From: Achromobacter deleyi
Lineage (GTDB): Bacteria; Pseudomonadota; Gammaproteobacteria; Burkholderiales; Burkholderiaceae_B
DNA length: 34,071 nucleotides
Direction: 5' to 3'
NCBI RefSeq assembly: GCF_902859705.1
Contig: NZ_CADIJO010000043.1
Coordinates: 1-34,071 of the forward strand
The position numbers and the translations under genes are program-made. This document shows positions 17,194 to 24,677 of the stretch, one piece after another. The notes under the pieces were generated by a model. It ran no database searches. It saw only the letters and a program-made list of their open reading frames with translations, and had not been told where the DNA came from. Numbering within the stretch: position 1 is the stretch's first letter; each line of letters starts with the position of its first letter.

Positions 17194-17247
17194 AGTCTAA
17201 AGGCCGGAAAACATTTCTCAAAGCATCTATTTGTGCTTCTTTAATAG
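17194..17247 (-). promoter_or_regulatory. promoter with LysR-type operator for the YedE-like gene
   Basis: On the minus strand CTATT-N11-AATAG (17247-17227), a palindrome of the LysR T-N11-A type, is followed by TTGAGA (17221-17216), a 16-base spacer and TAGACT (17199-17194). The box ends five bases before the -35 element, the usual activator position. Given the sulfur-type transporter, a CysB/Cbl-like regulator is a reasonable guess. Confidence 0.55.
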
Positions 17248-17286
17248 CTAAAAGTTATATAGCGCGCGGTGTCGGCCAGATGCCCG

Positions 17287-18231
17287 TCACGAGATGGGAT
17301 GGGCGCTGATCCAGGCGACCAGCACGCTGACGGTCAAGACGGACAGCACCGTGGACACCAGGATCGCGCGCGAGGTGACGCGGGCATCGCGGCCGTACAT
17401 CTTGGCCAGCATGAACGGGCCGGTGCCGATCGGCAGGGCGCTCATCAGCACGGCAGTCCAGGCCCACAGCGGCGGCATGGAGAACACCTGGAACGCCAGC
17501 AGCGCGGTCACGGCGGGCTGCAACAGCAGCTTGCTGGCGACCAGCCGCAAGACACCCGGGCCGGGGCTGGCCGTTTCGGTCTGGGCCAGGAACAGGCCGA
17601 TAGTTACCAGCGCGCAGGGGCTGGCGGATGCGCCCAGCAACGATACGTAGCGGTCCACGCCCTCGGGCAGCGGCACGCCGGTGCCGGCCCAGGCCAGCCC
17701 CAGTACCGGGGCGGCCAGCAAGGGGTTGCGCATCAGCGCACGGCTGACTTTCAGCAGCGTGGCGGCCAGGCTGGGCGCCTGCTGGCGATCGAACTCGATC
17801 AGGGCGATGGCGAAGCCGAACAACACGCTGGCCGTAAGCAGGGTGGTGAACGCCGCGGGCGCCAGGCTTTCGGCGCCGAACAGCGCCAGGCACAACGGAA
17901 TGCCCATGTAGCCGGCATTAGCGTAAGAGGCTGCCAGGCCTTCGATGCTGCGGTCGGTCAGTTCGCGCGGCCCGCGTTTGCGGGAAATGAATGACACCAG
18001 GAAGGTCACCGCGATGCCGCCGGCGAATGCGCCCACGAAACCCCAGTGCGCCATGTGCGCCAGGTCTACCTGCGTCATGGCGCGAAACAGCAGCGCCGGC
18101 AACGACAGATACACCACGTAGCGGTTCAGGGCGTCGGTGGCGCCTTCGCCCAGCACGCGCCACCGCGCTGCCAGCCATCCGGTCAGGATCAGCGCAAAGA
18201 CCGGCAGGGCGGCGGTGATGACGGCATTCAT
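17287..18231 (-). CDS. AEC family transporter (auxin efflux carrier family)
   Basis: The 314-residue protein has ten hydrophobic segments arranged as two five-helix repeats, with the typical start VITAALPVFALILTGWLAAR and the NAGYMGIPL motif in the first repeat and PIGTGPFMLA in the second. Bacterial members (for example MdcF and MleP types) carry carboxylates such as malonate or malate; the substrate here is not evident. It follows the DMT transporter gene by 31 bases in the same direction, so the two are probably co-transcribed. Its start has no strong ribosome site. No enzyme of carboxylate metabolism adjoins. Confidence 0.85.
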   Translation of the reverse strand: MNAVITAALPVFALILTGWLAARWRVLGEGATDALNRYVVYLSLPALLFRAMTQVDLAHMAHWGFVGAFAGGIAVTFLVSFISRKRGPRELTDRSIEGLAASYANAGYMGIPLCLALFGAESLAPAAFTTLLTASVLFGFAIALIEFDRQQAPSLAATLLKVSRALMRNPLLAAPVLGLAWAGTGVPLPEGVDRYVSLLGASASPCALVTIGLFLAQTETASPGPGVLRLVASKLLLQPAVTALLAFQVFSMPPLWAWTAVLMSALPIGTGPFMLAKMYGRDARVTSRAILVSTVLSVLTVSVLVAWISAHPIS

Positions 18232-18262
18232 GGCGGCAGGGGGCTTGGGCGCGAAAAGGCGC

Positions 18263-19171
18263 TCATTCTACCGGGCGGGTGGCTGGCGCCGGCCGTGCCG
18301 ACCGCGTCACCAGCAGGATGCCCAGCGCGGCCAGTGCCATGCCGGGCCAGGCCAGCGGCGGAATCGGCTCTTGCAGAACCAGCAGGGCAATGACGGCCGT
18401 GGTGGGCGGCACCAGGAAGAACAGGGCGGACACGCGGGAGGCCTCGCCGTGGCGGATCATCGCCAGCAGCAAGGTGATCGCGACCAGCGAATTGCCGACC
18501 ACCAGATAGGCCAGCGATCCGAGCAGCGGCGTAGTCCACTCGATATGCATGGGTTCCAGCCACCACGCCAACGGCGCGCTGACCAGAAGACCCACCGCGT
18601 ACTGGATCGTGTTGGAGGTGACCGGATGGGTCTGCACGCCGAAGCGTTTTTCATACAGCGTGCCGCTGGTGATGCACAGCAGGGCAGCCACGGCGAAGGC
18701 CAGGCCCAGCGGCGACGCCAGGTCGACCGAGGCCTTGGACACGATGACCAGCGCGGCGCCGCACACACCCAGCCCCAGGCCGGCCCAGCGGCGGGCGTCG
18801 ACGCGTTCATGCGCGATGGCGGGCGCCAGGAGGCCGATCAGGATGGGCTGCAGCGAGGTGATCAGCGCCACGCCGCCGGCCGACATGCCGTGCTTGAGCG
18901 CCAGATAGGTAAAGCAGAAGTAGCCCGCCTGCAGCAGCAGGCCGACCATGGCCAGGTGGCCCCAGGCGCCGGCGCCGCGCGGCAGCGGCGGACGCAAGGC
19001 CAGCAGCAGCGGCGTCAGCAGCACCACCACGCAGGCATAGCGCAACGCCAGGAAGGTCATCGGGTCGGCATAGGCCAGGCCCACCTTGAGCACCACGAAA
19101 CCGCTGGACCACAGCAGCAGGAAAAGCGCGGGAGCGAATTTCAACCAGGCGGGCGTGGCGGCTTGCGGCAT
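18263..19171 (-). CDS. EamA/DMT family transporter
   Basis: The 302-residue protein shows ten membrane segments in two EamA repeats: the N-terminal FLLLWSSGFVVLKVGL and the second repeat ending in FFLVPPTTAVIALLVLQE, both standard for RhaT/EamA-type exporters. Such proteins export amino acids, metabolites or drugs; the substrate cannot be told. The gene is the first of a pair with the AEC transporter. The ATG at 19171 has no strong ribosome site. It is divergent from the GNAT gene, with 114 bases between starts. Confidence 0.85.
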   Translation of the reverse strand: MPQAATPAWLKFAPALFLLLWSSGFVVLKVGLAYADPMTFLALRYACVVVLLTPLLLALRPPLPRGAGAWGHLAMVGLLLQAGYFCFTYLALKHGMSAGGVALITSLQPILIGLLAPAIAHERVDARRWAGLGLGVCGAALVIVSKASVDLASPLGLAFAVAALLCITSGTLYEKRFGVQTHPVTSNTIQYAVGLLVSAPLAWWLEPMHIEWTTPLLGSLAYLVVGNSLVAITLLLAMIRHGEASRVSALFFLVPPTTAVIALLVLQEPIPPLAWPGMALAALGILLVTRSARPAPATRPVE

Positions 19172-19285
19172 GGGAATGGGCGAGGGTAGGCCAGCCGCGA
19201 TCGTACGCCTGTTTCACCCGCGCGCCATCCCTGCGAAAATGAGGGCGACGGATTCATCGATAGTGGCAACGCGAAGGAAAACAAC

Positions 19286-19726
19286 ATGGCAAGCGAAAAA
19301 CCGGCGGTACGCATCTCTCTGGGAACCTGGGACCGCCTGCGCGACGACGCCTCGTCGGTGCGCTATGAAGTGTTCGTGATCGAACAGAACGTGCCGCCCG
19401 AAGTCGAGATGGACGATGACGACGCGGTCTCGGTGCACGCCGTCGCCTACGCCGCCGACGGCACGCCGCTGGGCACTGGACGCCTGCTGCCCGACGGCCA
19501 TATCGGCCGCATGGCCGTGCACAAGCGGGCACGCGGCCTGGGCGTGGGCGGCCTGCTGCTCGATGCCCTGATCGGGCAGGGCCATGGCGATGGCCACCGC
19601 ATGCTGGTGCTGCACGCGCAGACCCACGCCAAGGGCTTCTACGAAGCGCACGGTTTCAGCGTGGAAGGCGAGGAATTCATCGAAGCCGGCATCGCGCACG
19701 TCGTGATGACGCGGGTGCTGGCTTAA
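19286..19726 (+). CDS. GNAT family N-acetyltransferase
   Basis: The 146-residue protein is a single GNAT domain of the ElaA/YjcF type, with the start RLRDDASSVRYEVFVIEQNV, the acetyl-CoA loop RMAVHKRARGLGVGGLLLD (about 72-90), and the C-terminal strand KGFYEAHGFSVEGEEFIEAGI. It would transfer an acetyl group from acetyl-CoA to an unknown amine. AAGGAA lies six bases upstream of the ATG. It is monocistronic: the DMT gene diverges on its left and a terminator lies on its right. Confidence 0.88.
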   Translation: MASEKPAVRISLGTWDRLRDDASSVRYEVFVIEQNVPPEVEMDDDDAVSVHAVAYAADGTPLGTGRLLPDGHIGRMAVHKRARGLGVGGLLLDALIGQGHGDGHRMLVLHAQTHAKGFYEAHGFSVEGEEFIEAGIAHVVMTRVLA

Positions 19727-19797
19727 GGCAGGGACTCGGCCCGCTGTGCGGCGGGCCGGTGGCTTCGCTTTGGCGGCGGAGCCGTCAGCGGAAAAGA

Positions 19798-19831
19798 AAA
19801 AACCCCGGTCGCATTCGCGAACGGGGTTTTT
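19798..19831. terminator. bidirectional Rho-independent terminator (GNAT gene and tRNA-Leu)
   Basis: AAAAACCCCG (19798-19807) pairs with CGGGGTTTTT (19822-19831); an inner TCGC/GCGA stem closes on ATTC. It lies between the GNAT gene (+) and tRNA-Leu copy 1 (-) and suits both. Confidence 0.9.
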
Positions 19832-19869
19832 CTTGGCGCATCACGACAGGTACCTCGTGATGTAATAAT

Positions 19870-19954
19870 TGGTGCCCAGGAGAGGACTCGAACCTCCACA
19901 CCTTGCGGCACATGGACCTGAACCATGCGCGTCTACCAATTCCGCCACCTGGGC
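19870..19954 (-). tRNA. tRNA-Leu (anticodon CAG), copy 1
   Basis: The 85-base gene including CCA has acceptor GCCCAGG, D-stem GGCG region, anticodon stem CATGG/CCATG with loop TTCAGGT giving CAG, a long variable arm GTGCCGCAAGGTGT typical of class II tRNAs, and T-loop TTCGAGT. It is identical to the copy at 20944-21028; flanking sequences differ. Confidence 0.96.
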
Positions 19955-20042
19955 GCTGTTGCTTCACATTTCGCGGCGCTTGTCGTTTGCTTTTCAGCTA
20001 GCGGCTTGCGTTTCGTTTCGTGTTCAGCAGCAGAGGAACGAG

Positions 20043-20110
20043 ATTATGCATACTTTTTTTAAAGTGTGCAAGTCATGCAGCTTTTTTTTCACTTTTTTTT
20101 GGTTTTTTTT
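20043..20110 (-). promoter_or_regulatory. promoter and A-tract upstream element for tRNA-Leu copy 1
   Basis: On the minus strand TTGCAC (20071-20066) and CATAAT (20048-20043) are 17 bases apart. Upstream lie three A8 runs (20082-20089, 20093-20100, 20103-20110) centred 10-11 bases apart, as in curved DNA or an UP element. The start would be near 20036, about 82 bases before the mature tRNA. The same T-runs precede the tapT-like gene on the plus strand. Confidence 0.5.
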
Positions 20111-20127
20111 GAAGGCGCCGCTTTCGC

Positions 20128-20133
20128 TATAGT
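20128..20133 (+). promoter_or_regulatory. -10 element of the tapT-like gene, candidate leaderless start
   Basis: TATAGT ends eight bases before the ATG at 20142, and no ribosome site lies between. The T-rich DNA upstream provides no clear -35. Confidence 0.45.
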
Positions 20134-20141
20134 GTCGCCCC

Positions 20142-20753
20142 ATGTCACGTACCGTCTGCCTGCGCTGCAAGCGCCCTGAATCCCATTGCCTGTGCGCCTT
20201 GATTCCCGCCTTGGCGCCGCGCACGCGCGTGCTGGTGCTGCAGCATCCCAGCGAAGCGCGCCATGCCTTGAATACCGCCCGGCTGGCGGTGCTGGGTCTG
20301 GCGGGTGCGCGGCGGTTGGTGGGTGAGTATTTCCGGCCCGAGCAGTGGGCCGAGCCGGGCTGGGCATCGCATGTGCTGTTTCCGGGCGAGAGCGCAGAAG
20401 TGCTGAAGCCCGGTTGTGCCGCGGCCAGTGGCGCCCCGGTGCAGTTGATCGTACCGGACGGCACCTGGACGCACGCTCGCAAGCTGCTGCACATCAATCC
20501 CGAATTGGCCGCGCTGCCGCGGGTGATGTTGCCTGAAGGATTGACGACGCGTTATCGGGTCCGGCATGCCGACATCGCCGGCGCCTTGTCCACCATCGAA
20601 GCGGTGACCCATGCGCTCAATGCGCTCGAGGCGCCGCATAACTTCGACGCCTTGCTGCGGCCGTTCGAAGCGCTGATCGATGGGCAGATCGAAGGCATGG
20701 GCGCTGATCTGTATGCGCGCCATCACCTGAATAGAAAGGTGCCCTGGCGTTGA
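20142..20753 (+). CDS. tapT: DTW-domain tRNA-uridine aminocarboxypropyltransferase (TapT type)
   Basis: The 203-residue protein has the N-terminal metal-site cysteines CxxC...CxC (Cys6, 9, 16, 18) and the DTW motif as PDGTW (Asp106-Trp109), followed by ARKLL. E. coli TapT (YfiP) uses S-adenosylmethionine to make acp3U at position 47 of several tRNAs with short variable loops, including Met and Val species; the family match is clear, the tRNA set here is inferred. The gene lies between two tRNA-Leu genes on the opposite strand, though class II tRNA-Leu lacks the usual target site. The ATG has no ribosome site and a -10 element eight bases upstream. A run of ten G starts three bases after the stop. 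Confidence 0.85.
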   Translation: MSRTVCLRCKRPESHCLCALIPALAPRTRVLVLQHPSEARHALNTARLAVLGLAGARRLVGEYFRPEQWAEPGWASHVLFPGESAEVLKPGCAAASGAPVQLIVPDGTWTHARKLLHINPELAALPRVMLPEGLTTRYRVRHADIAGALSTIEAVTHALNALEAPHNFDALLRPFEALIDGQIEGMGADLYARHHLNRKVPWR

Positions 20754-20779
20754 GTGGGGGGGGGGCACGAGTCGGGTGT

Positions 20780-20847
20780 CACATGCGCGCGCCGCATCGG
20801 GAACCACATGCGCTCGCCGCATCGGATGCCACATACGCGCGCCGCAA
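20780..20847. repeat. 25-bp degenerate tandem repeat (about 2.7 copies)
   Basis: Units starting CACATGCGCGCGCCGCATCG at 20780, 20805 and 20830 differ at a few positions. They lie between the tapT-like gene and the terminator of tRNA-Leu copy 2, next to a G10 run (20756-20765). Confidence 0.7.
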
Positions 20848-20851
20848 AGCA

Positions 20852-20885
20852 AAAGGCCCGGTAATCTTTCGATTACCGGGCCTTT
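20852..20885 (-). terminator. Rho-independent terminator of tRNA-Leu copy 2
   Basis: A perfect 15-base-pair stem (20852-20866 with 20871-20885) closes on a four-base loop; AAA/TTT at the ends give short T-runs on both strands. It lies 58 bases beyond the tRNA 3' end on the minus strand and also faces the end of the tapT-like gene. Confidence 0.85.
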
Positions 20886-20943
20886 CAACTTTTTAATCAA
20901 CGCCGCTTGCATCGTGATGCCAGCCGCCTTGATCGGAATTCCG

Positions 20944-21028
20944 TGGTGCCCAGGAGAGGACTCGAACCTCCACACCTTGCGGCACATGGACCTGAACCAT
21001 GCGCGTCTACCAATTCCGCCACCTGGGC
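20944..21028 (-). tRNA. tRNA-Leu (anticodon CAG), copy 2
   Basis: This 85-base gene is identical to copy 1 over the full mature sequence and CCA. It has its own terminator at 20852-20885. The upstream 220 bases contain AT-rich stretches, but no single promoter stood out. Confidence 0.96.
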
Positions 21029-21205
21029 ACTGAGAGATTTCGGTAAAGACTTTGTGATACGCTGCCGCTCAGTTGCATGGGTTTTGTTGTTTGCATTGCT
21101 GCTCACATTACCTATGCTGCCGGTGCAGTCAGAATCACAAAACAGTATGTAGTTAAAAAATCAATCTACAATCCGTCTCGACCACTTCTGCTTCAGTGTT
21201 CAGCC

Positions 21206-21234
21206 TTGGGCGAACCACAGAAGCTGCGCATTAT
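21206..21234 (+). promoter_or_regulatory. possible promoter of rnr
   Basis: TTGGGC (21206-21211) and CATTAT (21229-21234) are 17 bases apart. The start would fall close to the TTG start codon, leaving only a very short leader. Confidence 0.3.
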
Positions 21235-21251
21235 ATACGGAAAATTTAGCT

Positions 21252-23717
21252 TTGGCAAAACGATCGAATAACGAATCGAACAACAACAGATCCACTCCGT
21301 TGCCGGAAGCGCCGCCTGACTTCGACCCCGATGTCCCGTCCCGTGAAGCCATCCTGAAAGCGCTGCGATCCGCGGGGGCGCCGTTGTCTCCCGTGGAGCT
21401 GGCCGAACGCATGGGCGTCGAGCGTCCCGCGACGCTGGTGGGTTTCGAGCGGCGCCTGGGCGCCATGGAACGCGACGGCCAGTTGATGCCCAACCGCAAG
21501 GGCGTCCTGCTGCTGGCGACCAAACTGGATTTCGTCGCCGGCAAGGTGCTGGGTCACCGCGACGGTTTCGGTTTCCTGTTGCGCGACGACGGCGGGCCGG
21601 ACCTGTTCCTGTCGCCGCGCGAAATGCTCAAGGTGCTGCATGGCGACCGCGTGCTGGTCAAGCCGTCGGGCGAATACCGCGGCAAGCCGGAAGGCACCAT
21701 CGTCGAAGTCATCGAACGCCGCACCAACAAATTGGTGGGGCGCTTCCTGCATGAGCACGGCCTGTCCATCGTGGTGCCTGAAGACCAGCGCATCAAGCAC
21801 GACATCCTGATCCCGCCCAGCGACACCAACGGCGCCCAGCATGGGCAGGTGGTGGCGGTCGAGATCATGGCGCAGCCCACCCGCCACACGCAGCCGCTGG
21901 GCCGCGTGGCCGAGGTGCTGGGCGAAATCGACGATCCCGGCATGGAAATCGAGATCGCCGTGCGCAAGTTCGACGTGCCCGTGGAATTCTCGGAAGCCGC
22001 GCGCAAGCAGGCTGCCCGGCTGCCCGACGTGGTCCGCAAGAGCGACCTGAAAGACCGGGTCGACCTGCGCGACGTGCCGCTCATCACGATCGACGGCGAA
22101 GACGCGCGCGACTTCGACGACGCGGTCTACTGTGAAGCCGTCGAACTGGGCACCGGCCAGCGCAAGCGCCCGGGCTGGCGCCTGCTGGTGGCCATTGCCG
22201 ACGTCAGCAACTATGTGCGTCCCGGCGACGCGCTGGACGACGATGCGATCGAGCGCGGCACCAGCGTGTACTTCCCGCGGCGCGTCATTCCGATGCTGCC
22301 CGAATCGCTGTCCAACGGCCTGTGTTCGCTGAACCCGGACGTCGACCGCCTGGTGCTGGTGTGCGACATGGTGATCCCGGCGACCGGCGCCAAGGCCGGC
22401 ACCGTCACGGCATACCAGTTCTATAACGCGGTCATGCACTCGCACGCCCGCACCACCTATACCAATATCTGGGCGGCCCTGCAGCAGCCCGGCGGCCCGG
22501 CCGCCCATGCCATGCGCGCCGTCATGCCGCAGGTGCAGAGCCTGTACGAGCTCTACCACCTGCTGTCGCAGAGCCGCAAGAAGCGCGGCGCCATCGACTT
22601 CGATACGGTCGAGACCAAGATCGTCTGCAACGAGCTGGGCCGCATCGAACAGATCGTGCCGTCGGTGCGCAACGATGCCCACAAGCTGATCGAAGAATGC
22701 ATGCTGGCCGCCAACACCTGCGCGGCCGACTTCATGACGCGCAGCAAGCATCCCGGGCTGTATCGCATCCACGAAGGCCCGACGCCCGAGCGCCTGCAAT
22801 CGCTGCGCGAATTCCTGCGCACCATGGGCCTGTCGCTGGGCGGGGGCGAGACGCCCACGGCCAAGGACTACGGCGACTTCCTCGATTCGGTGCGCGGCCG
22901 TCCCGACTACCAGCTGCTGCAGACCATGTGCCTGCGCTCGATGCAGCAGGCCATCTACAGCCCGGACAATCTGGGCCACTTCGGCCTGGCCTATCCCGGC
23001 TACAGCCACTTCACCTCGCCGATCCGCCGCTATCCCGACCTGCTCACGCACCGCGTGATCAAGGCCCTGCTGGCCGGGCAGCGCTACGTGCCCAGCCTGG
23101 ATGACCAGCCGGTCGTCATCGGCCGCACCCAGCGCGAACACGAGCACGCCATCTGGGAAAAGATGGGTCTGGTGCTGTCGGCCAGCGAACGCCGCGCCGA
23201 CGAAGCCTCGCGCGATGTCGAGGCCTGGCTCAAGTGCTGGTTCGTCAAAGAGCGCGTGGGCGAAGACTTCAGCGGTACCGTCACCGGCGTGGCCAGCTTC
23301 GGCATCTTCGTCACGCTGGATACGCTGCACGTGGAAGGCCTGGTGCACGTCTCGGAGCTGGGCGGCGAATACTTCCAGTTCAACGACGCGCTGCACGAGC
23401 TGCGCGGCGAACGTACGGGCATGCGCTATCGCCTGACCGACAAGGTCCAGGTGCAGGTGTCGCGCGTGGACCTGGAAGCGCGCCGCATCGAGTTCCGCCT
23501 GGTGCAAGGCACCAGCTTCGACGCCTTGCGCAAGGCGGCTGCCCGCGGCCCTGACGAAGGTCCGCGCCGCGTGAAGAAGGCGGCGGCGCCCAAACCGGCC
23601 GCGCTGAAAGGGCAAACCGCCAAGGAACGGCGCGCCGAGGCCAAGAAGGCCGGCAAGCCGGCCAAGGCTCCGCAACGCGCCGCACCGGCCAAGAAGGCCG
23701 TGCGCAAGCGGCACTGA
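21252..23717 (+). CDS. rnr: ribonuclease R
   Basis: The 821-residue enzyme is a 3'-to-5' exoribonuclease that degrades structured RNA. In order it has a winged-helix N-terminal region (about 25-90), cold-shock RNA-binding domains, the RNB catalytic domain with the metal-binding aspartates in DGEDARDFDDAVY, the conserved GYSHFTSPIRRYPDL segment, an S1 domain beginning GEDFSGTVTGVASFGIF, and a Lys/Ala-rich basic tail (about 760-821) typical of RNase R. Length is normal. The frame opens with TTG at 21252; no ATG precedes the folded part and a GGAAAA lies about 10 bases upstream, so TTG is the likely start. rlmB follows after 159 bases, the same order as rnr-rlmB in E. coli. Confidence 0.95.
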   Translation: MAKRSNNESNNNRSTPLPEAPPDFDPDVPSREAILKALRSAGAPLSPVELAERMGVERPATLVGFERRLGAMERDGQLMPNRKGVLLLATKLDFVAGKVLGHRDGFGFLLRDDGGPDLFLSPREMLKVLHGDRVLVKPSGEYRGKPEGTIVEVIERRTNKLVGRFLHEHGLSIVVPEDQRIKHDILIPPSDTNGAQHGQVVAVEIMAQPTRHTQPLGRVAEVLGEIDDPGMEIEIAVRKFDVPVEFSEAARKQAARLPDVVRKSDLKDRVDLRDVPLITIDGEDARDFDDAVYCEAVELGTGQRKRPGWRLLVAIADVSNYVRPGDALDDDAIERGTSVYFPRRVIPMLPESLSNGLCSLNPDVDRLVLVCDMVIPATGAKAGTVTAYQFYNAVMHSHARTTYTNIWAALQQPGGPAAHAMRAVMPQVQSLYELYHLLSQSRKKRGAIDFDTVETKIVCNELGRIEQIVPSVRNDAHKLIEECMLAANTCAADFMTRSKHPGLYRIHEGPTPERLQSLREFLRTMGLSLGGGETPTAKDYGDFLDSVRGRPDYQLLQTMCLRSMQQAIYSPDNLGHFGLAYPGYSHFTSPIRRYPDLLTHRVIKALLAGQRYVPSLDDQPVVIGRTQREHEHAIWEKMGLVLSASERRADEASRDVEAWLKCWFVKERVGEDFSGTVTGVASFGIFVTLDTLHVEGLVHVSELGGEYFQFNDALHELRGERTGMRYRLTDKVQVQVSRVDLEARRIEFRLVQGTSFDALRKAAARGPDEGPRRVKKAAAPKPAALKGQTAKERRAEAKKAGKPAKAPQRAAPAKKAVRKRH

Positions 23718-23827
23718 CCCGACTGCGTCCGGCCTGGCGGCATGGCCGCGGGCCGGACGTGGGCTGGACGTGGGCCAACCGCCCCATAAGGGGTAACATT
23801 GCGCCCATGGCCGGCTCCGTCCGGTGG

Positions 23828-23848
23828 CCCGCTCCGCTCTGGAGCGGG
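23828..23848 (+). terminator. hairpin between rnr and rlmB
   Basis: CCCGCTCC (23828-23835) pairs with GGAGCGGG (23841-23848). No T-run follows directly, so it is more likely an mRNA-end or processing hairpin than a full terminator. Confidence 0.4.
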
Positions 23849-23876
23849 TATTCGTTTATCTAAAGGTATTGCATTT

Positions 23877-24614
23877 ATGGCGTCGACCCAAGTTCTTGCC
23901 GGGTTTCACGCGGTGGTCGCGCGGCTGCGCCACGCGCCCGAGTCGATCAAGGATATTTACGTAGAAGCGTCGCGCCGCGACAAGCGCATGCAGACGTTCA
24001 TCGAGCAGGTCGAAAAGGCTGGCTGCCGCCTGCACCCCGTGCCCATGGAGCGTCTGGACGGCCTGGCCCGCGGCACCCGTCACCAGGGCGTGGTGGCGCT
24101 GGCCGACGAACGCCAGTTGGCCGTCGACGTCGATGAAGTGCTCGACGTCATCGAAGGTCCGCCGCTGCTGCTCATTCTGGATGGCGTGACCGACCCGCAC
24201 AATCTGGGCGCCTGCCTGCGCACGGCGGACGCCGCTGGCGTGCACGCCGTGATCGCCCCGCGCGACCGCGCGGTGGGGCTGAACGCCACCGTGCAGCGCG
24301 TGGCCTGCGGCGCGGCCGATACCGTGCCCTACCTGATGGTCACCAACCTGGCGCGCACCATGCGCAGCCTGAAAGACCGCGGCGTGTGGCTGGTGGGCAC
24401 CGACGACCAGGCCACCGACAGCATGCACAAGATCGACGCGCGCCAGCCCATGGCCTGGGTGATGGGCGCCGAAGGCGAGGGCATGCGCCGCCTGACCCGC
24501 GAAACCTGCGACCAGCTGGTCAACATTCCCATGCTGGGCTCGGTCGAAAGCCTGAACGTCAGCGTGGCCAGCGCCGTGTGCTTGTACGAGACCGTGCGCC
24601 AGCGCCAGGACTGA
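23877..24614 (+). CDS. rlmB: 23S rRNA (guanosine-2251-2'-O)-methyltransferase RlmB
   Basis: The 245-residue SpoU/TrmH-family enzyme methylates the 2'-OH of G2251 in the peptidyl-transferase P loop of 23S rRNA using S-adenosylmethionine. The N-terminal substrate-binding part (about 1-85) includes the GTRHQGVVA segment; the SPOUT domain has the three motifs NLGACLRTADAAG, MGAEGEGMRRLT and SVESLNVSVASAV, which form the knotted SAM site. The ATG at 23877 has AAAGG 10 bases upstream. It follows rnr and is probably co-transcribed with it at least in part. Confidence 0.93.
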   Translation: MASTQVLAGFHAVVARLRHAPESIKDIYVEASRRDKRMQTFIEQVEKAGCRLHPVPMERLDGLARGTRHQGVVALADERQLAVDVDEVLDVIEGPPLLLILDGVTDPHNLGACLRTADAAGVHAVIAPRDRAVGLNATVQRVACGAADTVPYLMVTNLARTMRSLKDRGVWLVGTDDQATDSMHKIDARQPMAWVMGAEGEGMRRLTRETCDQLVNIPMLGSVESLNVSVASAVCLYETVRQRQD

Positions 24615-24677
24615 TCCCGCGCTGCTTTCTCTAGTACTTCCTTTTTTCGTCGCCCATTCTTTTCCGCGTAGCCCATC

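Noticed and set aside
15632..17200. A 522-codon plus-strand frame opposite the YedE-like gene
   Set aside because: It has antisense-type composition and overlaps parts of two real genes.
20780..20847. CRISPR array at the 25-bp repeats
   Set aside because: Units are contiguous and degenerate, without spacers.
21246..23714. An 822-codon open frame on the minus strand across rnr
   Set aside because: It mirrors the RNase R gene almost exactly, as long antisense frames do in GC-rich DNA. It is His/Gln/Arg-rich with no family features or ribosome site.
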